Positions 31,275-42,215 of a DNA stretch of 64,000 nt are shown here, one piece after another. The DNA lies in the NCBI RefSeq assembly GCF_040958095.1, contig NC_091151.1, positions 3,751,514-3,815,513 of the forward strand, in the 5' to 3' direction. This DNA is from Procambarus clarkii (taxonomy: Eukaryota; Arthropoda; Malacostraca; Decapoda; Cambaridae). How positions within the stretch are numbered: position 1 is the first letter of the stretch; each line of letters starts with the position of its first letter. Under the pieces are notes generated by a model, which was given only the letters and a program-made list of their open reading frames with translations, was not told where the DNA came from and ran no database searches. The translations under genes and the position numbers were made by a program.

Positions 31275-32423
31275 TCTATACAAATCAAAATTTAAATGTT
31301 CGTTTGTTCAAAATCGTTAATCTCCGAAAGTTCTTCACTGATTGCTTTGAAATTTGACACAACGTTGCATTCACATACGAGCGTGTTTTTATATATACAT
31401 ACTATATAGATGTCACGTCTATGACAGGTAAAAACATGTTTTTTTTTTAAATAGCGCCATCTGCTGGACGTAAGAGCAACACACGATATAATCTCCGAAA
31501 GTTCTTCACCGATTGCTTTGAAATTTTGACACAACGTTCCATTCGAATATACGTGTGATTTTATATACCTACTATATACATGCAACACCTGTGACAGGTA
31601 AAAAATGTTTAAAAAATCAGCGCTATCTGTTGCACATAAAAGCAACACTCGCTATTCTAAATATGTTACGATTCCATTTCAATGTTTTCGATTGCATTGA
31701 TAAACTGAATTTTCATAGATTTCTATTTTTTTTCATTGTTTTGTGAGACATTGCATTGCAATTGAGCTGTGTCTTTTTTACCATACCGTTCATTTCTTGA
31801 GTATATTTTTTTTATTTTTTTCCATTTCGTTTTTAAACTGTTCTTATTTTTCAGTGATGGGAACATCAGATCATTTGATGTTCTCATTTTTCTGATGGGA
31901 ACATTAGATCATTTGGGAACACGTTGGACGAGGGAGTGGGGAATGATGGGGAGGGCGAGGGGATGTGAGTGAGGGAGGATGGGGAGAACAAGGGGATGGG
32001 GGGAGGGAGTAATGGTTGGGGAGACGGGGCAGTAGATGATGGAGGGGGGAGGACGAGGGGATGGGAGAGGGGGGAATGGTGGGGAGGACGAGGGGATGGG
32101 AGAGGGGGGAATGGTGGGGAGGACGAGGGGATGGGAGAGGGGGGAATGGTGGGGAGGACGAGGGGATGGGAGAGGGAGGAATGGTGGGGAGGACGAGGGA
32201 ATGGGGGATTGTTGGAAGGACGAGGGTACAGGGGTGTGGGGAATGGTGGGGAGGACGGGGGATGGGAGGATGGTGGGTAGGACGGGGGAGTGGGGAATGG
32301 TTAGGAAGAGAAAATGGGGAGGGGGGATTTGTAGGGAGGACGGGGGGACGGGGGAGGGTTGCTGTGGCTCAGCAACGCGCATGCATTGCTGAGCCACAGC
32401 AACGTGTGGCCGGGTACAGCTAA
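31275..32423 (+). mobile_element. Complete Helitron-like non-autonomous element
   Basis: Starts TC after an A (A/TCTATACAAATC) and ends CTAA followed by T (CAGCTAA/T), matching the Helitron rule of 5'-TC, 3'-CTRR and insertion between A and T. Just upstream of the 3' end is the hairpin-forming TTGCTGAGCCACAGCAAC plus an inverted copy (32357-32402). The 5' part has two ~150-bp repeats with CTCCGAAAGTTCTTCACCG. A 35-bp G-rich minisatellite (about 32050-32200) lies inside, with three near-perfect units; open frames across it are artefacts. No Rep/helicase is encoded, so it depends on another element. Confidence 0.7.
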
Positions 32424-32458
32424 TATTAAATATTTTCTTTGTTAATTAAGATGCAGGT

Positions 32459-33387
32459 AGGTAAACTATAGTTCTCGAGACCTACCTCATACGATTAGAC
32501 TTTGCTAATGTTTCAACAATCGCTGTTGTTGTTGTTTAGTTCCATATACTAGGAAGGGGTATCGGATTATAGTCCAAAAACACCCACAAGATGTCCCTAA
32601 AGGTAACATCCCAGGCATACTAACTCATTCTAGTCCAACCTAATCTAACCTAACCCATTCTAATAAAACCTAACTTAACCTAACCTATCTGATCTCATTC
32701 TAATCTATAGTCAGACAATTTAAAAACAGTCGGTTTTTTTTTGTAGTTGTTGTTGTACACAGGTTTTTAAAAACCAGGCAATATTCACATCAAATGTATT
32801 AAACAAAAAGTAGATTACTGCAATATTGTTCTTAAATTAATATGTCTGAGTTAATTGCCCAATATTACTCTAGAGGGGTATGCCTTATACTCAAGCTCCT
32901 ACTAACATTAACTGAAACACAGCACTCATCTCTAATTTATGTGTAATCGCATAACCTGAATATACCAACGATTTTCGTTATTCAACCCACCTAGGTATTA
33001 TGCCTGTATAATCACCTACCATGTCGACAGGAGTAATCTCATTAGTTTAAAGATAAATAATTTAAAAATAATTTATAGTTTAACTCACACTGCAGAAATA
33101 AATCTTAAACACCAACCAAGTTAACGATAGCATTACACATCATAACTGTAGAAACCACTAGTATCTTTACGTTCTGTTCAACAAAACCAGCTATGTTACA
33201 GACTCGCCTGAGTCTGTAACCTAACCAATTTGTAACAGAACTCGCATATACCAAAAATCGTATGTAACAAAACTAGCATGTAAGCAAACACTAGCAAACT
33301 GTTTGTAATAAAACTTATTGATATCATTTGTTAAAATATTAGCGAAGTCTAATAGTCAGAGGCAGGCCCGAGAACTATAGCTTACCT
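32459..33387. mobile_element. DNA-transposon-like element with ~60-bp terminal inverted repeats
   Basis: AGGTAAACTATAG at 32459-32471 pairs with CTATAGCTTACCT at 33375-33387. Inside these the arms stay similar for about 60 bp (ATTAGACTTTGCTAAT on the left, with its complement on the right). The 929-bp interior has no coding capacity and holds short CCTAA-like runs near 32640. No target duplication is evident. Adjacent to the Helitron 3' end. Confidence 0.6.
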
Positions 33388-33391
33388 CTTT

Positions 33392-33606
33392 TTACAGCAT
33401 CGTAAAGGTCAGCACTGCTTTTGGAAGACTGTGAAAATGTCTGGGAGAGGAGGGGCCTCAGTCTTAACACCAAACTGAAGATTTGGTGGTTTAGAATTAA
33501 CTCGCCACACTTCTCTACGCCAGCGAGACCTGGACTGTCTAAGCAAACACGCCAAACAGCTCAATCACTTTCACTTGAATTGTCTCCATAGACTCCTACA
33601 TACAGG
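33392..33606 (+). pseudogene. Fragment of a non-LTR RT C-terminal region
   Basis: The plus strand reads TAFGRLCENVWERRGLSLNTKLK, then after a shift a degraded SETWT/HxRQLNHFHLNCLHRLLH segment. This is the post-RT region of an APE-type non-LTR protein, similar in layout to 46830-47010 but a different family. It ends abruptly where the CR1-like sequence starts (about 33606). Confidence 0.55.
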
Positions 33607-34590
33607 TAGGGAGTACATAAGGGAGTACTTAAGCAACAGGAAACAGCGAGTAACGGTGAGGGGGGGAGACATCAGAGTGGCGAGATGTCACCAGCGGAGT
33701 CCCACAGGGCTCAGTACTTGGACCCATCCTGTTTCTAATATATGTGAACGATCTTCCAGAGGGTATAGACTCATTCCTCTCAATGTCTGTTGATGATGCA
33801 AAAATTGAGAAGAATCAAGACGGATGAAGATAGACAGAGACTACAGGATGACCTGGATAAACTGGAGGAATGGTCTAGAAAATGGCTGCTAAAGTTCAAT
33901 TCAGGAAAGTGTAAGGTGATGAAATTAGGCGAAGGGAGCAGGAGGCTGAACACAAGGTATCATCTGGGAGGGAAAATCCTGCAAGAGTCAAATAGAGAGA
34001 AGGATCTGGGGGCTGATATCACACCGAACCTGTCCCCAGAAGCCCATATCAAAAGAATATCATCAGCGGCATATGCTAGACTGGCCAACATAAGAACTGC
34101 CTTTAGAAACTTGTGTAAGAAATCTTTCAGAACCCTGTATACCACTTATGTAAGACCAATCCTGGAGTATGCAGCTCCAGCCTGGAGTCCATACCTAGTT
34201 AAACACAAGACAAAGTTAGAGAAGATTCAACGGTATGCCACCAGGCTCGTCCCGGAACTGAGAGGATTGAGCTACGAGGAAAGGCTAAAGGAGCTGAACC
34301 TCACATCCCTGGAAAACAGAAGAGTAAGGGGAGACATGATAACCACCTACAAAATTCTCAGGGGAATTGACAGGGTGGACAAAGACAAACTCTTCATTAC
34401 GGGTGGGACATGAACAAGGGGACACAGGTGGAAACTTAGTACCCAGATGAGCCACAGAGACGTTAGAAAGAATTTTTTCAGTTTCAGAGTAGTTAATAAA
34501 TGGAATGCACTAGGAAGTGATGTGGTGGAGGCTGACTCCATACACAGTTTCAAATGTAGATATGATAGAGCCCAATAGGCTCAGGAATCT
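33607..34590 (+). pseudogene. CR1-like non-LTR reverse transcriptase, 5'-truncated
   Basis: Frames together show RT motifs in order: REYLSNRKQRVTV, a degraded VPQGSVLGP (33700), [10 protein letters not shown], then VDDAKIE (33790, where the family has ADD). A long open stretch follows (33790-34413: LQDDLDKLEEWSRKWLLKFN, GKCKVMKLG, YVRPILEYAAPAWSPYL, VRGDMITTYKILRG). The 3' end reads on past a TGA with NFFSFRVVNKWNAL. Two frameshifts and a stop make it dead. The same family recurs on the minus strand at 54534-55520. Confidence 0.8.
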
Positions 34591-34761
34591 GTACACCCAC
34601 TAGGCAACGACACGGTCAAAAGAATTGCAACTGAGAATTCCACTTACTTTACACGGATCCTGCAGCCTCTCCGCGAGACAAACCAGGGTATTACACAATT
34701 CCCCCAATGCACTCGGGCTGTCCCAACAAGCTGTTGTACCTCTTCGCCCTCAATTCAATAC

Positions 34762-34860
34762 ACCATGTCATGGCCTTGTTGACTAAGGCAGCGTCTGGGA
34801 TCATTCTGTGCGTAAGTTCGAACCCTCATCACAGCCCTTGTGGATTTGTTCATTATTTGC
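34762..34860 (+). mobile_element. tRNA-like SINE fragment
   Basis: CATGGCCTTGTTGACTAAGG (box-A-like), then GTTCGAACCCTCATC (box-B-like) and the tail CTTGTGGATTTGTTCATT. It is a different family from the SINEs at 22398 and at 1. Confidence 0.5.
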
Positions 34861-35405
34861 ATAAGTTCTGAGTTAAGAGCATATATAATAGCGTGTACTG
34901 TGACTGATGTCCCATCACCACCATCATCGTATCATCATATCAAAATCATCATAATATTTCCACAACTTCCTTCAGACAGATCATGTTGTCTTTACAAAAT
35001 ATTAAAAAATCACGATCATAAAAAATATTTAGGGTCCTCCAGGATGATATCGAGATATTCTCTTCACTGAGGTTCCGTGAGCCTTGAGTTATAGTTGTTC
35101 ATAATAGGACGCTCCATTCCCAGAGATCTCTGGCGGTCGGAGGCAGCAACTTAGATCTAATATAATGTTATGCAGTTCCAAACATGGTTTAGCATCCAGG
35201 AATGGCTGCATAGATTTTTGTGAAACAGTCAGGGATATCTGCCACAGCAGATGGGCCAAGGCAAAATACCTGGTTGTAGTTGTGCTCATGTTGCATATCC
35301 CAGGATCATTGTTTACTATACCTCCTCAAAGCGACAAAATTATTTTTCATAAACATAAATATTCAGTAAATATGAAATTCTCATTCGGAACTGAATTTTA
35401 AATGT
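34861..35405. other. Anonymous DNA
   Basis: No recognisable element. A short open plus-strand frame at 35165-35401 shows no domain and is not called as a gene. Confidence 0.4.
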
Positions 35406-35935
35406 TGAACATGTAACTATTGAAGGATGTGTTCGGAAGTGGTGAACATGTAACTACTGTAGGAAGTGGTGAACATGTTACTACTGTAGGAAGTGGTGAA
35501 CATGTAACTACTGTAGGAAGTGGTGAACATGTAACTACGGTAGGAAGTGGTGAACATGTAACTATTGTAGGATGTGTTCGGAAGTGGTGAACATGTAACT
35601 ATTGTAGGAAGTGGTGAACATGTAACTATTGTAGGAAGTGGTGAACATGTAACTACTGTAGGAAGTGGTGAACATGTAACTACTGTAGGAAGTGGTGAAC
35701 ATGTAACTACTGTAGGAAGTGGTGAACATGTAACTATTGTAGGATGTGTTCGGAAGTGGTGAACATGTAATTATTACAGGATGTGTTCGGAAGTGGTGAA
35801 CATGTAATTATTACAGGATGTGTTCGGAAGTGGTGAACATGTAATTATTACAGGATGTGTTCGGAAGTGGTGGACATGTAATTATTACAGGATGTGTTCG
35901 GAAGTGGTGGACATCAGCCTGCCCAGAGAGGTCCT
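35406..35935. repeat. 27/37-bp minisatellite
   Basis: Units of GAAGTGGTGAACATGTAACT plus ACTGTAG (27 bp) alternate with a 37-bp form carrying the extra GATGTGTTCG; roughly 17 units in all. Because 27 is a multiple of three, a nine-residue repeat frame (GSGEHVTTV) stays open at 35574-35762; this is an artefact. Confidence 0.9.
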
Positions 35936-36019
35936 GGAGATGTAATTCACGCACGTGCCTCTAGTTCATCTGTTGACCGTCGATGCTTGTGTCTGTCGCT
36001 ACTGGAACACAGTCATCCT

Positions 36020-36240
36020 TAACCCTGAGGTGAGTAATACAACCATACAGTGAGTAATATAACCCTACAGTGAGTAATACAACCATAGTGAGTAATATAA
36101 CCCTACAGTGAGTAATACAACCATAGAGTGAGTAATACAACCCTACAGTGAATAATACAAACCGACAGTGAGTAATGCAGCACTTTGATGAGTAATAGCA
36201 CTCTACGGTTAGTAATACCACACAGTGGTGAGTAAGTAAT
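36020..36240. repeat. ~20-bp minisatellite (GAGTAATACAACCCTACAGT)
   Basis: About ten diverged units with a common GTGAGTAATA core. The same core builds the array at 36485-36850. Confidence 0.85.
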
Positions 36241-36484
36241 CGTAATGTCTTCTCACAGACATTTAAACACAGGATAAAAACAATACTTGTGCATTTGTGA
36301 AAGTTATATATTGATTTACAGCAACTCTTTCGCTATCACCTGAGTGCTTTATCAAGGTGAGAGTGTGTGGTTAGGACGAGATTTACATCTCAACGACTAA
36401 TGAAGTATTCAGGAGAGTGCGGAAGACTTGGTGTAATTCTGTATAAAAATATCACAAAAACATAATTTTGGTTTTCTATTCACT
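36241..36484. other. Spacer between minisatellite blocks
   Basis: No gene or repeat recognised. Confidence 0.4.
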
Positions 36485-36850
36485 GAGGTGAGTAATATAA
36501 TCCTACAGTCAGTAAAACACCCTACAGAGAGTAATACAACACTGTGGTGAGTAATATAATCCTACAGTCAGTAAAACACCCTACAGAGAGTAATACAACA
36601 CTGTGGTGAGTAATATAATCCTACAGTCAGTAATACAACCCTCAGTTAGTAACACAACACTGTGGTGATTAATATAATTCAACAGTCAGTAATACAACAC
36701 TGTAGGTGGGTAATATAATCCAACAGTTAGTTATACACCCCTAAAATTAGTAACACAACACTGGTGAGTAATGTAATGCTACATTGAGTAATACATCTCT
36801 ACGCTTAATGATACAACATAGTGGTGAGTAATATAAACCTACAGTAAATT
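36485..36850. repeat. Higher-order minisatellite of ~59 bp built from ~20-bp subunits
   Basis: The trio GTGAGTAATATAATCCTACA, GTCAGTAAAACACCCTACA and GAGAGTAATACAACACTGTG repeats about twice well and then decays. Confidence 0.75.
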
Positions 36851-37036
36851 GAAGAACCCTGAGATAAATATATAAAAATGTATGTTAAAGCTTTCTAATT
36901 GCTTAAATTTAAATTTGGTTATAACAAACCTAACAAATGAAGACGGCTGTACTCAAAAGCTGACCTTTCCGTAATTTATATTTTGTTTGTCGCATTGCTG
37001 ACTCGTTTGCCTTACTTTGCTTGCACACAATTTCAG

Positions 37037-37215
37037 TTTATAAAGTGGAGAAAATTTTACCATCGACTGAAGCTTTTGCCTTGGAGCGTAACGTCCAGCA
37101 TACTGCTCTTCCCGACAGGGGAGAGAGACAAGTTGACAGCCAACGATATCATGTCTGCCATTTGTCAGCGCCACGGTCTGACTTCTTTGAGATACTGTAT
37201 CACCAGTGTCATCAG
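37037..37215 (+). CDS. Possible host-gene exon (unidentified)
   Basis: A 179-bp stretch bounded by an acceptor-like TTTCAG (37031-37036) and a consensus donor, CAG then GTAAGA at 37216. The frame beginning at 37037 is open throughout (FIKWRKFYHRL, TGERDKLTANDIMSAICQRH) with balanced composition and no similarity to the transposon proteins here. It ends in phase 2, which fits the possible exon at 41434 (AG plus A gives Arg). A second frame is also open, so direction and phase are not proven. The protein is not recognised. Confidence 0.3.
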
Positions 37216-37315
37216 GTAAGATAACACCATGATAGACTGTATCAACAGTGTAATCAGGTAAGATAACACCATGATAGACTGTATCAGTGTCATCAGGTAA
37301 GATAACACCATAACA
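37180..37315. repeat. ~44-bp tandem repeat duplicating the exon end and its donor site
   Basis: ACTGTATCACCAGTGTCATC followed by AGGTAAGATAACACC occurs three times with small changes (37195, 37238, 37278). Each unit carries CAGGTAAGAT. Confidence 0.75.
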
Positions 37316-38466
37316 GTAAGATAAGATGGAAAACTTTAAACTAAACTAAAATGAGCACACATGAAGTGATTCCCACGTTCAATAAACACTTACTAAGTTG
37401 TTAACTGAATGACTGAGACATCCAATACATGGTTGATGATAGTAGTATTAATGACATTGATAATACGAGGTCTTGAACTAGATACTGGCAGGGGGCCGAC
37501 AAAGCTGTGATATTGAAAAAACTGAACTAAATTTGAAAGTTGATTAATATATGTAATGTGAAGCCAATCTACTGGAAAACAGTAAGTAAACTTTATTTGA
37601 AAAGAATATGAGAAGACTGAAAAGCAGAGCGTGGAGAAATGGGTAAACATAAGAAGTGCTGATCTTCATAAACATAACATAGCATATCCACGACCGTAAT
37701 TAATACACTGTGAACTCTCATAAAACTGTGCTCACCGTGAAATCTCGTCACTAAGCATAACTTGTCACTCTGCGAAACAAATTATTGACTATAAGTGCGA
37801 CAGTGAGAATAAAAATGACCGCTTATGTTTTGGAGTGCTATTTTAGTCAAGAAATACTGTAAAGGATGATTATTGACTAAGAGAGAAAGAGGAGGAGGAG
37901 GAGACTATGTATGTAGTGATCACGTCTCCCTAAGCTCCTCTGTCTTCGGGAGGTTGGTGTGGTGCATATTTCACAATACCATTTCTTTCCTCCTAAGTCA
38001 GCCTCTTATTTCGCGGACTGCTGGTGTTTGATGTTTTGAACTGCTTAAAGGAACCATATTTGCTAGAAAAAAAGAATTCCTGTAAAATAATGCGTGTTAT
38101 ATGTTTTGACTATCTAGCTAATAGCGTATTGCCTGGCTAATAATGAAATGTCACATTTTGTCTGACTCACTTAGCACAAGTGAAGAGAAAACATAGAAAA
38201 ACTTGCAAAGGTTAAAACTCTGTGAAATCATATCTGTTATGTTAAGTTTTGACTAGCTGATTAATAGCATACTTCTACATTATTGTCTTTTTATGTTATG
38301 TTTACCTCGATAGCGTTGTAATGCTTGGAAATTGTATGTGCGGATCCCGTTTCCCTCTTACTGCTCATAAATAATGGTTGCTGTAAAGTATTTTTTTTAT
38401 GGAACATGACTCTTCTTATTCTTACCCCTTTTTAAAACAAGATGCAATAACCAAGCTATGTTTGCC
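37316..38466. other. Anonymous, probably intronic or intergenic DNA
   Basis: AT-rich, with no recognised element apart from a short GAGGAGGAGG run near 37890. Short open frames show no domain. Confidence 0.4.
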
Positions 38467-38808
38467 TTCTCTCTCTCTCTCTCGCTCTCTCTCTCGCTCT
38501 CGCTCTCGCTCTCGCTCTCTCTCTCTCTCTCTCGCTCTCTCTCTCTCGCTCTCTCTCTCGCTTTCTCTCTCGCTCTCTCGCTCTCTCTCTCGCTCTCTCT
38601 CTCGCTCTCTCTCTCGCTCTCTCGCTCTCTCTCTCGCTCTCTCTCTCGCTCTCTCTCTCGCTCTCTCTCTCGCTCTCTCTCTCGCTCTCTCTCTCGCTCT
38701 CTCTCTCGCTCTCTCTCTCGCTCTCTCTCTCGCTCTCTCTCTCGCTCTCTCTCTCGCTCTCTCGCTCGCTCGCTCTCTCTCTCGCTCTCTCTCTCGCTCT
38801 CTCTCTCG

Positions 38809-38888
<80 letters not shown>
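38467..38888. repeat. CTCTCG/CT microsatellite (~420 bp)
   Basis: Pure CT with regularly spaced G: CTCTCTCTCG units for ~350 bp, then plain (CT)n. It keeps all frames open (Ser/Leu/Arg or Arg/Glu strings), which explains the long false frames. It ends 2 bp before the ATG of the following gag ORF. Confidence 0.97.
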
Positions 38889-38890
<2 letters not shown>

Positions 38891-40500
38891 ATGGTTGAGG
38901 AGCGAGGCGTCATGGCGTCTGGTGGAGGATCACGCAGCGTCTCTCCTACAAATATTGACGATACCTTTGAGGACACTGGGGAACCACTGTTGCATACCAC
39001 ACATTTAGATCATGAACGTCACCCGGCCCTAGAAGAGGATCTTGATGGAGATTTCCTAGACAGCAAACATCACAGCAAGGCAAACAGATTGGAGGCGAAA
39101 CGCCGCCAACTTTCAGAGGTAAACAGAGACCATGCCGGCACCACGCGGCCTCAATATCAACTTCTGCAGCTCATCCAAGGTAGGCCAAGTTCTTCTGATT
39201 TGCAAACTTTCATCATTGCCTTTGATGGCGAAGAGGAAAATGTGTTCAGAAATAGCCGGGCACAAAGTATCTTATATAATGCCATCCCCAAGATATTCGG
39301 GATCGATGTGCACAATATGAGACCAAATAAACAAAAAAACCTGATCGCAGTGGACCACAAACATGGCGAAGAACTAAAGCTTTCAGACATTACTGACATC
39401 TGTGGCCACAAAGTCAAGTGCTACAAACCACTAGGGAACCGATTAACAAAATATGTAATCCGACATGTGGTAGACATCAGTGTAGACGACATCAAAGCAC
39501 AACTTGAGACACATGACATCCCGATCCATGGAATCAAAAAATTTATGGGAAGAACAAACGGAGAACTGAATGATACAGGCACTGCTCTGCTTACCTTTCT
39601 AGACTACATTCCCCCTGAGAGGATTTGGTTAAACGGCTTCCACCATAAACTAGAGGTGTATATACCACGTCCCACTCAGTGTTTTAAATGTAAAGGTTTT
39701 AACCATACCTGGAAAGGCTGCACCAAAGACATTAAATGTGGGAAATGCTCTGGTTCCTATTACACGCAAGACTGTACATCACATACACTTACCTGCTCAA
39801 ACTGTGGTGGCGATCACGACATTACATTCAAACAGTGTCCTTCATACATAGCAACAGCAGCAAAAACTAAGGTTCTTCCTACCAACAACCTGCTATACAG
39901 TAGTGCACTGAAACAACCTAACACAGCCCATCATCAAACACTACCTCACACACAAACACAGCCCATCATCAAACACTACCTCACACTCAAACACAGCCTT
40001 TGTGTGTACCTGATATATCTGTCACCGACACTCCCACAACCCCAGGGTCCAACCATTTCTCACAAAATGCACAACTGAGTCCTGATCTTGTTGAAACTCT
40101 TGTCACACGCATCGAAAATGATCTTGTTGAAACTTTTGTCACACGCATCGAAAATGCACTAGAAAAGACGCTGGACCGACTTCTAACTAAATTCTTTATA
40201 CAAGTAACACAACCCACCCCTGAGACTGACCCAAAAGACATCCCATCAACAGCTACAGACACTGACATCAGCCCAAACAAAGCCACCATTGCTGGACACA
40301 CATTGTTTGAACAGATGATAGAAAAACTCATAAATAACTCCCTAGCACGCCTTACCAAAATCATTCCACAGGCTGACTTGCCACAAACCCAAACCGCCAG
40401 CACCAAGAGTAAGGCACAGCCCACATCCACATCTAGGTATCTAACACGTACTACTACTGGCATGCCAAGGTACTGCTGTTGGTTCTACTACCTGTGCTGA
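38891..40500 (+). pseudogene. ORF1 (Gag-like, three Cys/His knuckles) of a non-LTR element, one frameshift
   Basis: From ATG 38891 (MVEERGVMASGG) the frame runs to 40078. An acidic N-terminus is followed by an RNA-binding-like core (LQLIQGRPSSSDLQTFIIAF, YIPPERIWLNGFHHKLEVYI) and three knuckles at residues ~260-320 (CFKCKGFNHTWKGC, CGKCSGSYYTQDC, CSNCGGDHDITFKQC). A frameshift around 39960-40040 moves the C-terminus to the frame 40000-40500 (SQNAQLSPDLVETLVTRIE, twice-repeated LVETxVTRIEN). The start is placed after the CT microsatellite, although that repeat stays in frame. No RT follows, because a large hairpin begins at 40463. Confidence 0.75.
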
Positions 40501-41204
40501 GCCATCTGGACGTTGTGATCGTAGCAGCTGGCTATTAAATACTTTACCATCTGCCAACCACCACGTATACCAGGGGGCCAGACGGCAGGTTTCTGTTCAG
40601 CCTAATGCACGTAAAGTGCCAGGAACCTGCCTCCTAAGGCCTTCTCCTCCACACCACCATGAAGAATGGTTGCAAAGTTCTGCCTCCAGCTCCACTCGCT
40701 GTTCAAAGCCATCTGGAGGTGATATTCACTCCAGCCGACTCTACATCAAGGGCGTGCCCACTACTGGCAGAATCGAGGTGTGGTCATTCTACATCAGGGG
40801 CAGGCCCACCACTGGCAGAAGTTACAGCACCTGGTACTTGTGGGGAAGCTGGAGTGATGGCAGGAGTCTTTGGTCTGGCACTGGTCCCCCTTGTGCACTT
40901 CGTAATTACCAGGTGTTGAGTTTTGCAGTCGGCTGGAGTGAATATCACCTCCAGATGGCTTTGAACAGCGAGTGGAGCTGGAGGCAGAACTTTACAACCA
41001 TTCTTCATGGTGGTGTGGAGGAGAAGGCCTTAGGAGGCAGGTTCCTGGCACTTTACGTGCATTAGGCTGAACAGAAACCTGCCGTCTGGCCCCCTGGTAT
41101 ACGTGGTGGTTGGCAGATGGTAAAGTATTTAATAGCCAGCTGCTACGAACACAACGTCCAGATGGCTCAGCACAGGTAGTAGAACCAGCAGCAGTACCTG
41201 GCAA
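40463..41204. repeat. Large near-perfect inverted repeat, arms ~278 bp
   Basis: Left arm 40463-40740 and right arm 40927-41204 are reverse complements with only a few mismatches by eye (for example T/C near 40479 and A/T near 40519). The 186-bp loop has two copies of a ~50-bp segment (CTACATCAAGGGCGTGCCC and CTACATCAGGGGCAGGCCC). The left arm overlaps the end of the gag-like frame. Frames inside the arms are artefacts. Confidence 0.92.
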
Positions 41205-42215
41205 CCGTCCTCCCGGGTGGGTCCGGCCGGGCGCACTACGGTAAACGCCAATTACATAATCCGGCAAGGCATCATACGCCAATTATATAGTCTTTTCTCC
41301 CCTTAATAATGAGGAACCGTTAGCACTAACAACAAACCTGAAGCACCACGTTACCTCGTTTCGGAGACCCGGGAATGTTCACCTTTAACACTTCAGTGTC
41401 TGCCGCCTGACCACAATATTTGTCAATTTGCAGAATTGCTGCAGCGTTCAGAGGCTACCAATATCTTGTGCAAGATGCGGATGATGGCGACGTAGCTGCA
41501 AGTGCTCAGCCTCCCAAAACTGTGTCCGACGGTATATTCAGCTTGCTAGGTTATGCCCCGGCACTTTCCCCTCACACAAACTTTCCTTCTAACCCCAGCT
41601 GCAACATCACCCTCTTGGGTAATGTTTGTGTTTATAATTGATTGGACTGGTGGGATAGTAAAGACTAACAGAAGGGTGGATGGAGAGGGAAGAGGAATGA
41701 AATGTACCCAAAAATGTTAGATGAACATTAACCCATGTTACACCACAACTAAATGTTCAAATTACTGGCCAGAAGAATGGTTTACCACTCTTAAGTGGTT
41801 AATGTAGAGAGTTCTTAGGCTATACCTATTAGAAGGCCACCGCTGCAAGGTATAACATGTTAAACTAGTTCCCTTCACCTGTTGTACTTGTGGGAATATA
41901 CACACACTACATTATGACCAATTGCGATTCGAAAGTTTTCCCAAGTAACTTTAATCCCTCCATACCTGCAGTGCTGTTGTACGAGACCAATTTCTTGGGT
42001 CTGGTTGACCAAACCTGCAGTGCCATTCTACTGATGCACCCTCGTACATACCTGAAATTACACATTATATTAAATACCTCAGAATACTAAATTGAACATA
42101 TCCTAATTTAAAGATGAAGAAATAACTAGATAATCGCCCAGGTCAGACTGTTTGATGCAAAAAGCAGGCTTATACCACAGAATGGCATAACCCAACCTCA
42201 GACTTGAGTCATCCA
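41205..42215. other. Mostly anonymous DNA with one possible exon
   Basis: Contains the candidate exon at 41434-41618 and a short repeated motif, ACGCCAATTA, at about 41246 and 41277. Nothing else is recognised. Confidence 0.4.
41434..41618 (+). CDS. Possible host-gene exon with an IQ-like motif
   Basis: A 185-bp stretch after an acceptor-like TGTCAATTTGCAG and before a donor-like GG/GTAATG. Read in the phase left by the candidate exon at 37037-37215, the frame is open to the donor and begins IAAAFRGYQYL, which resembles the IQ calmodulin-binding motif (IQxxxRGxxxR) without its last Arg. Then comes an Asp/Ala-rich segment (QDADDGDVAASAQPP). IQ identity and exon status are inference. Confidence 0.28.

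Noticed and set aside
31969-32423. Gly/Arg/Trp-rich frames in the Helitron-like minisatellite
   Set aside because: The 35-bp unit cycles through all frames; a low-complexity artefact.
35165-35401. Possible exon or small ORF
   Set aside because: No convincing splice borders, no domain and no phase link to the exon candidates.
38399-38898. Ser/Leu/Arg-rich and Arg/Glu-rich frames in the CT tract
   Set aside because: Simple-sequence translation. Only the part from ATG 38891 has a real protein character.
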